Origin: Methylopila sp. Yamaguchi
GTDB lineage: Bacteria; Pseudomonadota; Alphaproteobacteria; Rhizobiales; Methylopilaceae
DNA: 64,000 bases
Direction of reading: 5' to 3'
Assembly (NCBI RefSeq): GCF_002897035.1
Contig: NZ_BAUX01000001.1
Span: 62,001 to 126,000, forward strand
Part shown: one piece after another, positions 24,852-36,437 of the stretch
Layout of the letters: every line of letters begins with the position of its first letter
How positions within the stretch are numbered: the stretch's first letter is position 1
Program-made: the position numbers and the translations under genes
The notes under the pieces: generated by a model
Databases searched by the model: none
Seen by the model: the letters and a program-made list of their open reading frames with translations, nothing else
What the model was told of the DNA's origin: nothing

Positions 24852-25477
24852 CCGCCAAGGACCAGACCCTCGGCGTTTTCCTGGACGAGCTCGGGAGCGA
24901 GGCTCCGACGCCCGGTGGCGGCGGCGCGGCCGCGATCCACGGCGCGACCGGCGCGGCGCTGGTGTCGATGGTGATCAACCTCACGGTCGGCAAGCCGAAG
25001 TACGCCGAGGTCGAGGCGGAGCTGAAGGACGTGCTCGTCCGCTCGGAAGCGCTGCGCGCCAAGCTGACGGACGCGATCGACGACGACGTGAAGGCCTTCG
25101 ACGCGGTGATGGGAGCTTACGGGCTCCCGCGCGGGACCGACGAGGAAAAGGCGGCCCGCGTCGAGAGGATCCAGGCTGCGCTCAAGGTCGCGACCGACGT
25201 GCCGCTCGATGCGGTGCGGCTCTGCCGCGAGGTGATCGACCTCGCGGCGATCACCGCCGACAAGGGCAACCTCAACGTGATCTCGGACGCCGGCGTCGCC
25301 GTTCAGTCGGCCTATGCCGGACTGCTGAGCGCCGCCCTCAACGTCCGGGTGAACGCCAAGTCGATCAAGGACCGGGAGTTCGCGGACGCCCGGCTCGCCG
25401 AACTCGAGACGCTGCTCGGCGAAGCCGAGGCGCTCACGAAGAAGACGTACGACGTGGTGAAGAACAAGGTGAGCTGA
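24848..25477 (+). CDS. fchA: Methenyl-H4F cyclohydrolase
   Basis: Interconverts methenyl- and 10-formyl-tetrahydrofolate between MtdA and formate-H4F ligase. 209 residues from ATG 24848, overlapping mtdA (ATGA). Belongs to the FTCD_C/cyclodeaminase-like family: [77 protein letters not shown]. The length and order directly after mtdA match M. extorquens. All-helical dimeric cytosolic enzyme. Confidence 0.96.
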   Translation: MTAKDQTLGVFLDELGSEAPTPGGGGAAAIHGATGAALVSMVINLTVGKPKYAEVEAELKDVLVRSEALRAKLTDAIDDDVKAFDAVMGAYGLPRGTDEEKAARVERIQAALKVATDVPLDAVRLCREVIDLAAITADKGNLNVISDAGVAVQSAYAGLLSAALNVRVNAKSIKDREFADARLAELETLLGEAEALTKKTYDVVKNKVS

Positions 25478-25529
25478 CCACACACGAAAGCTCGCGCGTC
25501 GGTGCGTTGAAACGCAAGGGAGGGTCGTG

Positions 25530-26699
25530 ATGGACGTTCACGAGTACCAAGCTAAAGAACTGCTCGCGAGTTTCGGCGTCGCCGTCCCTAAGGGGGCGGT
25601 GGCGTTCAGCCCGGACCAGGCGGTCTACGCTGCCACCGAACTCGGCGGCTCGTTCTGGGCGGTCAAAGCTCAGATCCACGCCGGCGCCCGGGGCAAGGCC
25701 GGCGGCGTCAAGCTCTGCCGCACCTACAACGAGGTGCGCGACGCGGCGAAGTCCATGCTTGGCAAGCGCCTTGTGACCTTGCAGACCGGACCCGAGGGCA
25801 AGCCGGTGCAGCGCGTCTACGTCGAGGTCGCCGATCCCTTCGAACGCGAACTCTATCTTGGCTTCGTGCTGGACCGTAAGGCCGAGCGCGTCGTCGTCAT
25901 CGCCTCGACGCATGGGGGCATGGAGATCGAGGAGATCGCCCAGAACGACCCCGAGGCGCTGATTCAGATCGTCGTGGAGCCAGCGGTCGGCCTGCAGCAG
26001 TTCGAGGCGCGCGAGCTTGCGTTCCGGCTCGGGCTCAACATCCGCCAAGTCGCGGCCGCCGTCCGCCTCATCATGAGCGCGTACCGCGCCTTCCGCGACA
26101 CCGACGGCGTGATGCTCGAGATCAACCCGCTCGTCGTGACCCGCGACGACCGCGTGCTCGCGCTCGACGCCAAGATGTCCTTTGACGACAACGCGCTGTT
26201 CCGTCGTCACAACGTCGCGGACATGCACGACCCTTCGCAGGGCGATCCGCGCGAAGCGCAGGCGGCTGAGCACAACCTGAACTACATCGGGCTCGACGGA
26301 GAGATCGGCTGCATCGTCAACGGCGCGGGCCTCGCCATGGCGACGATGGACATGATCAAGCACGCCGGCGGCAGCCCTGCGAACTTCCTCGACGTCGGCG
26401 GCGGCGCCAGCCCCGAGCGCGTGGCCACTGCGTTCCGCCTCGTGCTCTCGGATAAGAACGTCAAGGCGATCCTGGTCAACATCTTCGCCGGGATCAATCG
26501 CTGCGACTGGGTCGCGCAAGGGGTGATCCAGGCGGCGAAGGAGGTGAAGATCGAGGTGCCGCTGATCGTGCGTCTCGCCGGCACAAACGTGGAAGCCGGC
26601 AAGAAAATCCTCGAGGAGAGCGGCCTCGACCTGATCGCCGCCGACACGTTGTCGGAGGCCGCCCAGAAGGCCGTCGCCGCCTACAAGACCGCGGCCTGA
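25530..26699 (+). CDS. mtkA: Malate--CoA ligase (malate thiokinase), beta subunit
   Basis: With MtkB, forms malyl-CoA from malate, CoA and ATP. 389 residues from ATG 25530 (a GTG at 25527 is in frame but adds one residue). ATP-grasp fold as in succinyl-CoA synthetase beta: [82 protein letters not shown]. The neighbours ppc and mcl separate it from the TCA-cycle sucCD genes, so malate rather than succinate is the likely substrate. It stops 12 bases before mtkB. Confidence 0.96.
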   Translation: MDVHEYQAKELLASFGVAVPKGAVAFSPDQAVYAATELGGSFWAVKAQIHAGARGKAGGVKLCRTYNEVRDAAKSMLGKRLVTLQTGPEGKPVQRVYVEVADPFERELYLGFVLDRKAERVVVIASTHGGMEIEEIAQNDPEALIQIVVEPAVGLQQFEARELAFRLGLNIRQVAAAVRLIMSAYRAFRDTDGVMLEINPLVVTRDDRVLALDAKMSFDDNALFRRHNVADMHDPSQGDPREAQAAEHNLNYIGLDGEIGCIVNGAGLAMATMDMIKHAGGSPANFLDVGGGASPERVATAFRLVLSDKNVKAILVNIFAGINRCDWVAQGVIQAAKEVKIEVPLIVRLAGTNVEAGKKILEESGLDLIAADTLSEAAQKAVAAYKTAA

Positions 26700-26711
26700 G
26701 GAGACCCGATC

Positions 26712-27611
26712 ATGAGCATCCTCATCGACGAGAAGACCCCGATCATCGTCCAAGGCATCACGGGCGACAAGGGCACCTTCCACACCAAGGAGATGGTGGA
26801 GTACGGCTCCAACGTCGTCGGCGGCGTGACCCCCGGCAAGGGCGGCAAGACGCACCTCGGCCTCCCCGTCTTCAACACCGTGAAGGACGCGGTGGCGGCG
26901 ACCGGCGCGACGACCTCGATCACCTTCGTCGCCCCGCCGTTCGCGGCGGACGCGATCATGGAGGCCGCGGACGCCGGGCTCGCGCTCGTGTGCTCGATCA
27001 CCGACGGCATCCCGGCCCAGGACATGATGCGCGTGAAGCGCTACCTCCGCCGCTATCCGAAGGACCGGCGGACCATGGTGGTCGGCCCGAACTGCGCCGG
27101 CATCATCTCCCCGGGCAAGGCGATGCTCGGCATCATGCCGGGCCACATCTACCTCAAGGGCAACGTCGGCGTGATCTCGCGCTCCGGGACGCTCGGCTAC
27201 GAGGCGGCGTCGCAGATGAAGGCGCTCGGCATCGGCATTTCGACCTCGGTGGGCATCGGCGGCGACCCGATCAACGGCTCGTCCTTCCTCGACCATCTCG
27301 CGCTGTTCGAGCAGGATCCGGAGACCGACGCCGTGCTGATGATCGGCGAGATCGGCGGCCCGCAGGAAGCCGAGGCCTCGGCCTGGATCAAGGACAACAT
27401 GTCGAAGCCCGTGATCGGCTTTGTAGCGGGCCTGACGGCGCCCAAGGGCCGGCGGATGGGCCACGCGGGCGCGATCATCTCCGCCCAGGGCGACAGCGCG
27501 GCGGAGAAGGCCGAGATCATGCTCTCCTACGGGCTGACCGTGGCCCCGTCCCCCGGCGACTTCGGCACGACGGTTGCAGAGGTTCTGGGCAAGCTCAAGA
27601 ACGCGGCCTGA
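26712..27611 (+). CDS. mtkB: Malate--CoA ligase (malate thiokinase), alpha subunit
   Basis: CoA-binding and phosphorylated subunit partner of MtkA. 299 residues, like succinyl-CoA synthetase alpha. N-terminal Rossmann part: VQGITGDKGTFHTKEMVEYG, GGVTPGKGGKTHLGLPVFN. The phosphohistidine is His251 in RRMGHAGAII. Also VVGPNCAGIISPGKAMLGIM and SRSGTLGYEAASQM. Follows mtkA by 12 bases with GAGGAGACC as ribosome site. Confidence 0.96.
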   Translation: MSILIDEKTPIIVQGITGDKGTFHTKEMVEYGSNVVGGVTPGKGGKTHLGLPVFNTVKDAVAATGATTSITFVAPPFAADAIMEAADAGLALVCSITDGIPAQDMMRVKRYLRRYPKDRRTMVVGPNCAGIISPGKAMLGIMPGHIYLKGNVGVISRSGTLGYEAASQMKALGIGISTSVGIGGDPINGSSFLDHLALFEQDPETDAVLMIGEIGGPQEAEASAWIKDNMSKPVIGFVAGLTAPKGRRMGHAGAIISAQGDSAAEKAEIMLSYGLTVAPSPGDFGTTVAEVLGKLKNAA

Positions 27612-27714
27612 CGCTCCGCACGCCGGCGTCGGCGCCTGAATTAGCGCCAACGCCGGCCGTCATCCGTCTCCAAAGACGGCGCGCCTCCGCACGTCGGTAG
27701 AAGTGGATCTCGCG

Positions 27715-30483
<2,769 letters not shown>

Positions 30484-30605
30484 GATTAGATCCTCGGCTT
30501 ATGCGCTTTTCGTAGTTTATCCGAACTGATGTGTTGCACCTTTAATTATAATGAGTACGGTCCGCCGCAGCGATCGTGCTTAGAAATTTGCTTCAGGAGG
30601 AAAGT
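30484..30605 (+). promoter_or_regulatory. AT-rich gap before mcl, possible internal promoter
   Basis: The 122 bases between ppc and mcl are far more AT-rich than coding DNA here (for example CTTTTCGTAGTTTATCC and TTTAATTATAATGAG) and end in CAGGAGGAAAGT, a very strong ribosome site. This suggests mcl has its own promoter in addition to read-through from the upstream genes. TTGCAC (30534-30539) with TATAAT (30547-30552) is too closely spaced (7 bases) to be a normal promoter pair, so I do not assign -35/-10. Confidence 0.4.
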
Positions 30606-31580
30606 ATGAGCTTCACTCTGGTTCAGCAGGCCACGCCGCGTCTGCATCGTTCTGAGCTTGCGGTGCCGGGCTCGAACCCGACCTTCATGGAGAAGTCGGC
30701 GCAGTCGAAGGCCGACGTCATCTTCCTCGACCTCGAGGACGCGGTCGCGCCCGACGACAAGGAGCAGGCCCGCAAGAACATCGTTCAGGCCCTGAACGAG
30801 ATCGACTGGGGCACGAAGACCATGATGATCCGCATCAATGGTCTCGACACCCACTACATGTACCGGGACGTGGTCGACATCGTGGAGCAGTGCCCGCGGC
30901 TCGACATGATCCTGATCCCGAAGGTCGGCGTGCCGCAGGACGTCTACGCGATCGACGTGCTGGTGACTCAGATCGAGCAGGCCAAGAAGCGCGAGAAGAA
31001 GCTCGGCTTCGAGGTTCTGATCGAGACCGCGCTCGGCATGGCGAACGTCGAGGCGATCGCGACCTCGTCGAAGCGGCTCGAGGCGATGTCCTTCGGCGTC
31101 GCCGACTACGCAGCCTCCTGCCGCACCCGCACCACCGTCATCGGCGGCGTGAACCCGGACTACTCGGTGCTCACCGACAAGGACGAGGCGGGCAAGCGCG
31201 AGACCCACTGGCAGGACCCGTGGCTGTTCGCCCAGCAGCGCATGCTGGTCGCCTGCCGCGCCTACGGCCTCAGGCCGATCGACGGCCCGTTCGGCGACTT
31301 CTCCGATCCCGAAGGCTACCTCTCCGCCGCCCGCCGCTGCGCGGCCGCGGGCTACGAGGGCAAGTGGGCGATCCACCCCTCCCAGATCGAGCTCGCCAAC
31401 GACGTGTTCACGCCTTCGGAAGCCGAGGTCACCAAGGCCCGTCGCATTCTGGAAGCGATGGAAGAGGCCGCCAAGGCCGGCCGCGGCGCTGTGGCGCTCG
31501 ACGGCCGCCTGATCGACATCGCCTCCATCCGCATGGCGGAAGCGCTGATCGAGAAGGCCAACGCGATGAAGGCCGCCTGA
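30606..31580 (+). CDS. mcl: L-malyl-CoA/beta-methylmalyl-CoA lyase
   Basis: Cleaves malyl-CoA to acetyl-CoA and glyoxylate, closing the serine cycle (glyoxylate returns to SgaA). 324 residues from ATG 30606. CitE-like HpcH/HpaI TIM barrel: FLDLEDAVAPDDKEQARKNI with metal-binding acids, MMIRINGLDTHYMYRDVVDI with the substrate Arg, LIPKVGVPQD, LIETALGMANVEAIA with the metal Glu, and WAIHPSQIELANDVF. Last gene of the cluster, followed by a strong terminator. Confidence 0.96.
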   Translation: MSFTLVQQATPRLHRSELAVPGSNPTFMEKSAQSKADVIFLDLEDAVAPDDKEQARKNIVQALNEIDWGTKTMMIRINGLDTHYMYRDVVDIVEQCPRLDMILIPKVGVPQDVYAIDVLVTQIEQAKKREKKLGFEVLIETALGMANVEAIATSSKRLEAMSFGVADYAASCRTRTTVIGGVNPDYSVLTDKDEAGKRETHWQDPWLFAQQRMLVACRAYGLRPIDGPFGDFSDPEGYLSAARRCAAAGYEGKWAIHPSQIELANDVFTPSEAEVTKARRILEAMEEAAKAGRGAVALDGRLIDIASIRMAEALIEKANAMKAA

Positions 31581-31615
31581 TCAGGCGTATCGGACTTCGA
31601 TCGCAATCCAAACGC

Positions 31616-31646
31616 AAAACGGCCGGGGCTTCGCTCCGGCCGTTTT
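31616..31646. terminator. Bidirectional intrinsic terminator after mcl
   Basis: AAAACGGCCGGGGC-TTCG-CTCCGGCCGTTTTCG: a GC-rich stem of about 11 pairs with a UUCG-type tetraloop, flanked by A run on one side and T run on the other, so it terminates transcription from both mcl (plus) and the convergent 1132-codon gene (minus, ending 31673). Confidence 0.85.
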
Positions 31647-31672
31647 CGTTGGAGCTCCCTGTCGCGACGACG

Positions 31673-34600
31673 TCAGCCCGCGCTCTCCGCGTGCGATGGA
31701 GCTGCGGTGCTTGCCGCTTCGTCTTCGGTCTGCTTGCGGTAGTCCTTGAGGAAACCCTCGAACGCGGCCGTCGTCGCGATCGACCGCGCAACCTCGCGGA
31801 AGGCCTCTCCGCGCGCTTCGATCGGCGCCGTCACCACTTCGAAGGCGTGCGCGTCCGGACTGTCCGCCATCTTGGACGCGAACTTCTGCCGGATGCGGTC
31901 AAGGCCGAGATCGTCGTCGGCGAGCGACAGCGAGATGGCGGCCCGCATCACGTCGGCGCGTTCAGACGCGTCCAGCGGTTCGGGCTTGCGCCACGCCGGA
32001 CCAAGCGCCGCCTCGAAGGCGTCGCCCGCCTCGCTCCAGCGGCGCGCCGCCCAGAGCACGTCGGCCTTCAGCCGCGCCGCCTCGGGACCGAGGCCATCCG
32101 CCATCTCGAGCGCAAGCTCCGTGCGGCCGGTCTGCGCGAGCGCGCGCGCGTCGAGCATCAGGCGGGTGCGCACGAGCGACGCCGGCAGGTCGGCCTGCCG
32201 CGTCTTCTGCAGGACACGGGCCGCCTCCGCCGGCTTGTCGTTCATCAAGTGGATCATGGCGGCGCGCGCCGCGACCTGCGCGCGGCCGGCGCCCGTGAGG
32301 CGATTGTCGATCTGGTACTCGAGCAGGGCCGAAGCCTGGTCCAGCAGGTCGACCTCGACCAGCTTGTCCGCGAGCCGCCGCACCAGCTCGTCGCCGCGCT
32401 TGCCGCTCGGACTGAGCTCCTGGAAGTCGTAGAACAGCGCCAGCGCGTCGACCTTCTGCATGCGGTCGACCGCCGGGCCCAGGAACAGGTCGGTGAACCG
32501 GGCCTGCATCCGATCCTGCAAGGTGCGCGTGGCTTCGACGTCCGGGAACGCCTCGACCGAGGTCTTCAGCGTGGTGAAGGCGTCGCGCCAGCGCTCCGCG
32601 TCGGCGTAGAGGCCAGACAGGCGGGCGAGTCCCTCGGCTTCGATCCAGTCGCCGCGCCAGCCCGTCACCAGCCGTTCAAGCGCGGCGATGGCGTCCGGGA
32701 TCGAGATCTTCCCGACCGTCAGCCGCAGCTCGATCGACCGAAGCTCCGCCTCTGCGGCGGCGATCGGGTCCGAGCCCTTCAGCACGACGTCGTAGGACTG
32801 CAGCGCCTTGTCTGTCTGGCCGAGCGCCTCGAAGACTCGGGCGCGCAGAACCTCGCGCGCGCTCTGCCCATGGACCGCCGGCAAAAGCTCCAGGCGATCG
32901 AAGGCGCTGACCGCCGCGACATGATCCTTCGCGTCGAGCGCGAGCGTGACCTCCATCTCGCTGAACAGCGCCTGGTAGTCCGGCGGCATCGCGCCGATCG
33001 CGGATTCGCCCTTGCGCAGGTAGTCCCGCGCAGGGCCGACGCGCCCCTCACCCGACTCGGCGAAGGCGCGCCATAGGGACGCCTCGGGGCTGGCTGCGAG
33101 CTGGGGCGTCGAGAGCAGCTGGATGGCGGTGGTGTAGCGCCCGAGCTGCGCCGCGGCCGACGCGCGCAGGATGGCGACGCGCGGGTCCCGTTCGGCGAGC
33201 CCATCGTCCCCAACCGTCGCCTCGATCACCGCCCGCGCGTTCGCCGCCATGCGCCGGAACGCATAGAACCGCGCCAGGGCGATCCGCGCTTCGATGCGCT
33301 CGTCCGGCGTGGCGCGGGCGGCCGCGTCAAGCAGCTTGCGTTCGCGCGCGTAGAACCGCTCCGAGACCGCCTCCCGGCCGCCGGCGGCGTCGAGCACGAT
33401 ATCAGACGCAGGTCCGCCGGAGCCCGCCTCCGCAGCGCGCGGCCCACCGCCAACCGAGAGCGACAGTCCGGCGTCGCGTTCGATCGCGAGCGTGTCCATC
33501 TTCGCCGTCAACCGCACGTCGTCGGCCATCGGCAGGGCGACCACGCCCTGGGCCGTGAGCATGACCCCGACCTCAACGAAGGCCTGCGGCCGCAGCGAGG
33601 CGCGGGTCGGTCCCGACAGAGACGCCACCATCAGGCGGTCGCCGAAGTCCGGATCGTCGATTTCACGAACGCCGCCGAGACCCTCGAGGTGCGCAACCAA
33701 CGCGCCGCGGCCGTCCCGGCCGAAGTTGGACGCGAAGTCGATCGGATCGGCGCCGCCGAGGATGTCGTCGCCGAGCGAGAGGATCCAGGTCGCCCCTTCC
33801 GCCGCAGCCGTCACCGCGCGGGGCTCCGCCAGCTTGATGCGGATGACCCTCCCGCGCTCCACCACGCTCTGTTCGATGGCGAGGATCGCGCCGTTCGAGG
33901 CCTTCAGGACGTCGTCGAGCGGGATTGGATCGGGCGTGTCGAACACCGCCCAAGCCGTGCGGCCGCGTGCGAACACGGCGGCGGGAGTGGGCTTGTCGAA
34001 CGGAAAGCGGATGCGGAGCGACTGGCCCGAGCGGCTGAGCTCCGGCCGCCCGGCCGCCGCCGGCGCAAGAGGGGTCGCGCGGGCCTCCGCACCGGCAGCG
34101 CTTTGCGCAGCTTGGGCCTGGGGCGGGGCGGGCGCCGGAGCAGGCTGCGGCGCGTGAGCCTCCGCAGCTACGGCCGAAGCAGCGGCGGCCGGTGCGCCCT
34201 TCCCGTCGTCGGCGAGGTCCAGGCGCGTCGTTGCATGATGGGAATCGGCGCCGCCTCCCGCGGTCGCCTCGGCGGAGGGCGCGGCGTCCTTGCGATCCAC
34301 GTCCAGCACATAGGTGTCGTCTTCGCGGAAGCCGCGGACGTCGACGTCTTTCGGCGCCGGGACAACGACGGTGACCGCGCCGTTGGCGCGACGGACCAGG
34401 AGTCCGGCCAGAGGCGCAGGCAGCGACGCCCTGGCCGCGGCGAGGTCGAACGGCATGTCGGCGCCAAAGGTCACCAGCGCCGTGTCGCCCTTGCGCGTGA
34501 GATCGACCTGCACGCGAGGATCAACGCCGAACACCAGTCGGCGGAAGGTCGGATGCGTGGCGCCGGAAACCGTGAGCGGCCTCGCGGCCGCCGCCTTCCG

Positions 34601-35071
34601 CACCTGCGCCTCGAGCTCCGCGATCCGGCTTCGGCGCGCTTGGCGGCTCATCTCGGCCACGACCTCGGGCGGCAGGCTGGGCTTCATGCCCTTCCACGTC
34701 GTCGGCAGCAGATCGACGTAGAACGAGTCGCCCGCCTCCTGCGCGTTCAGGATCACGCCGCGCTCCAGCGCAAACCGGATGGCGGTGTCGTCGGCCTCTT
34801 TGCGGACGATGCGGACCAGACCGCGCAGATCGCGGCCGAGCGTGCCGAGATCGACCTCCGTCGGCTCGCCGAAGGTGACGACCAGCACCGTGCCCGACAG
34901 CGAAGCGCTGATCTTCGGCATCTGGTCGAAGGCGAAGACCAACCGCGCGTAGCCTTCGGACTGCATGCCGGCGGTCACCGTGGCGGTCGCGGCGCACGCG
35001 ACATCGGCCGCGGCGCAGGTCCAGCCCAGCGCCAGCGCGGCGGCGATCGCCCGCAGTCTCACCCTCGACAC
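31673..35071 (-). CDS. Large secreted protein with AMIN-like and TPR repeats, flagellar-block associated
   Basis: 1132 residues with signal peptide (LRAIAAALALGWTCAAADVACAA region, key A-x-A near residue 28). Residues about 30-125 (YARLVFAFDQMPKISASL, VVTFGEPTEVD) look like an AMIN-type beta domain; a second copy at about 170-260 (RRLVFGVDPRVQVDLTRKG) and a third at about 345-430 (SLRIRFPFDKPTPAAVFARG) are similar. A Pro/Ala-rich linker (270-335) lies between the second and third. Residues about 560-1080 are alpha-helical TPR-like repeats. It follows motE by 110 bases in the fliL operon direction, so it is probably periplasmic and involved in motor function. Other possibility: a cell-envelope scaffold. 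Name not assigned. Confidence 0.75.
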   Translation of the reverse strand: MSRVRLRAIAAALALGWTCAAADVACAATATVTAGMQSEGYARLVFAFDQMPKISASLSGTVLVVTFGEPTEVDLGTLGRDLRGLVRIVRKEADDTAIRFALERGVILNAQEAGDSFYVDLLPTTWKGMKPSLPPEVVAEMSRQARRSRIAELEAQVRKAAAARPLTVSGATHPTFRRLVFGVDPRVQVDLTRKGDTALVTFGADMPFDLAAARASLPAPLAGLLVRRANGAVTVVVPAPKDVDVRGFREDDTYVLDVDRKDAAPSAEATAGGGADSHHATTRLDLADDGKGAPAAAASAVAAEAHAPQPAPAPAPPQAQAAQSAAGAEARATPLAPAAAGRPELSRSGQSLRIRFPFDKPTPAAVFARGRTAWAVFDTPDPIPLDDVLKASNGAILAIEQSVVERGRVIRIKLAEPRAVTAAAEGATWILSLGDDILGGADPIDFASNFGRDGRGALVAHLEGLGGVREIDDPDFGDRLMVASLSGPTRASLRPQAFVEVGVMLTAQGVVALPMADDVRLTAKMDTLAIERDAGLSLSVGGGPRAAEAGSGGPASDIVLDAAGGREAVSERFYARERKLLDAAARATPDERIEARIALARFYAFRRMAANARAVIEATVGDDGLAERDPRVAILRASAAAQLGRYTTAIQLLSTPQLAASPEASLWRAFAESGEGRVGPARDYLRKGESAIGAMPPDYQALFSEMEVTLALDAKDHVAAVSAFDRLELLPAVHGQSAREVLRARVFEALGQTDKALQSYDVVLKGSDPIAAAEAELRSIELRLTVGKISIPDAIAALERLVTGWRGDWIEAEGLARLSGLYADAERWRDAFTTLKTSVEAFPDVEATRTLQDRMQARFTDLFLGPAVDRMQKVDALALFYDFQELSPSGKRGDELVRRLADKLVEVDLLDQASALLEYQIDNRLTGAGRAQVAARAAMIHLMNDKPAEAARVLQKTRQADLPASLVRTRLMLDARALAQTGRTELALEMADGLGPEAARLKADVLWAARRWSEAGDAFEAALGPAWRKPEPLDASERADVMRAAISLSLADDDLGLDRIRQKFASKMADSPDAHAFEVVTAPIEARGEAFREVARSIATTAAFEGFLKDYRKQTEDEAASTAAPSHAESAG

Positions 35072-35181
35072 GTCGACCAGGTCCCTCGCCCTCGCCCACG
35101 GCCGGACGGCCGCGCCGAACAGTCTTAAGGGCGAGCGGTTGGTGGAAGGTTACCGCGCAGGGGAATTCGCGCTCCGCGCGG

Positions 35182-35880
35182 TCAGGGATTCGCGGAGCGT
35201 CCGACGATCTGCGGCAGGTCGTTCGCCGCCACCGGGCGCGGGGCGAGCGAGCCGTCGCTCCGGCGCGCCATCGCGACCGTCAGCCTCTCCGCGCTGTCGG
35301 GCGACATCTGGCCCATGACCTCTGCGAGCTTGCGGGGGTTCATGCGGCTCGCGACCTCGATCAGCACGGAGGCGTCGAGGCGCTCGAAGATCCGCGCGGC
35401 CTCCTTCACCTTCATGCCTTCGTAGAGGACGATGAGCTCCTTGAACTTGGCCTTGTCCTCCTCGCGGCGGCGATCCTCCGCCGCCGAGACCTGCTCTTCG
35501 AGCCGTTTGAGCTCGGCGAGGCGCTCCTCCATCCGACGCTCGGCGGCCTTAATCAGGTTCTCGCGGACGTCGAGGTCGCTCGCTTTGGCCTCGATCGTCT
35601 CGCGGCGCTTCTGCAGCGCCTCCAGCAGCGCCTTCTCCGAAGCGGAGGAGGACGGCTCCGTCGGAGCCTCCTTGGGCCGCACGGCAGGCGCCGCGGCCTC
35701 GCTTGGCTCCGCCGCCTCGGGCGCGGCTCCGTGCCCTTCGGCCTTCGGGGCGCCGGCGGCCGCGGCGGGGCTGGCGAACAGGTAGCTCGTCTGCGTCACG
35801 AGACCGACGGTCTTCAGCGCGAGCAGCGCCGCAGCCGCGGTCATCACGATCGGCATCAGGCGAATGCGGTCGGCGGTCAT
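35182..35880 (-). CDS. motE: MotE-like periplasmic/flagellar motor protein (MgtE_N/FliG-like C-terminal)
   Basis: 232 residues from ATG 35880, overlapping the upstream stop (ATGA). One N-terminal membrane segment or signal (MPIVMTAAAALLALKTVGLV), Ala/Pro/Glu linker to about 85, a long coiled coil (about 90-155, SEKALLEALQKRRETIEAKA and LAELKRLEEQVSAAEDRRRE), then a MgtE N-terminal-like helical domain (YEGMKVKEAARIFERLDASV, SRMNPRKLAEVMGQMSPDSA). MotE of rhizobia is a chaperone for the motor protein MotC; no motC is recognised here, but the adjacent 1132-residue protein could be the client. Confidence 0.8.
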   Translation of the reverse strand: MTADRIRLMPIVMTAAAALLALKTVGLVTQTSYLFASPAAAAGAPKAEGHGAAPEAAEPSEAAAPAVRPKEAPTEPSSSASEKALLEALQKRRETIEAKASDLDVRENLIKAAERRMEERLAELKRLEEQVSAAEDRRREEDKAKFKELIVLYEGMKVKEAARIFERLDASVLIEVASRMNPRKLAEVMGQMSPDSAERLTVAMARRSDGSLAPRPVAANDLPQIVGRSANP

Positions 35881-36434
35881 GCCGGGGAACCAGCGCTGAG
35901 GGCGCGGATGCGCGAGGCGAAAAGCTCGGCCGCGGCGGCGGTCGCCGCGGAGCGACTGACGGGTTCGGCCTCCTCGGCGACGCGGCGGATCAGCGCGCGC
36001 GCCTCTTCCTCCTCCTCGGCGCGGCGACGGGCGGCCAGCCGGATGGCCTCGCGGTCCGCGTCGCGCCGGGCGATCTCGTCCATGCTCGCCTCGCGCGCCG
36101 CGTGGTCGCGCGCCGCCTTGGCGATCCGCGTGATGCGCTCGATCACCTCCTCGCCCGCGCTCAGCTGGCCGGCGATCGCGGTGGACATGGTTTCGGCGCG
36201 CCCCAGCCGCTCGGCCAGGGTGTCCTCGCAATGGCCGAGCGCAGCCCGGAGCGCGACGATCGCGCGTTCCGCCGCGTGGGTGGAGGCGACGAGTTCGGTG
36301 ATCGTCTCGCGCATCACGCCCTCATCCGCTCGCAGCTTGCCGAGCCTGCGGTTCAGCAAAGCGCAGTAGGCGATCGTCGCGACGAGCAGGACCGCGACGA
36401 GCGACTCGATCGCGAAACCGACGACGTTCTCCAT
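35877..36434 (-). CDS. DUF6468-like flagellar-operon protein
   Basis: 185 residues. One N-terminal membrane segment (FAIESLVAVLLVATIAYCAL), then a long coiled coil rich in Ala, Arg and Glu (RLGRAETMSTAIAGQLSAGE, RRRAEEEEEARALIRRVAEE). Found between fliM and motE in many alphaproteobacterial flagellar operons, where it is labelled DUF6468; molecular role unknown. It starts three bases after the fliM stop and overlaps motE by four bases, so the genes are coupled. Confidence 0.75.
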   Translation of the reverse strand: MENVVGFAIESLVAVLLVATIAYCALLNRRLGKLRADEGVMRETITELVASTHAAERAIVALRAALGHCEDTLAERLGRAETMSTAIAGQLSAGEEVIERITRIAKAARDHAAREASMDEIARRDADREAIRLAARRRAEEEEEARALIRRVAEEAEPVSRSAATAAAAELFASRIRALSAGSPA

Positions 36435-36437
36435 GGT

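Noticed and set aside
25434..27650. Minus-strand open frame of more than 700 codons opposite mtkA and mtkB
   Set aside because: His/Val/Asp/Arg-rich composition with no motif; mtkA and mtkB on the plus strand are certain.
30890..33076. Plus-strand frame running from inside mcl into the AMIN/TPR gene region
   Set aside because: It crosses a strong terminator and is antisense to a supported gene; composition is that of a mirror frame.
33689..35128. Plus-strand frame of about 480 codons opposite the AMIN/TPR protein
   Set aside because: Arg-rich antisense product; the minus-strand gene has a signal peptide and repeated domains.
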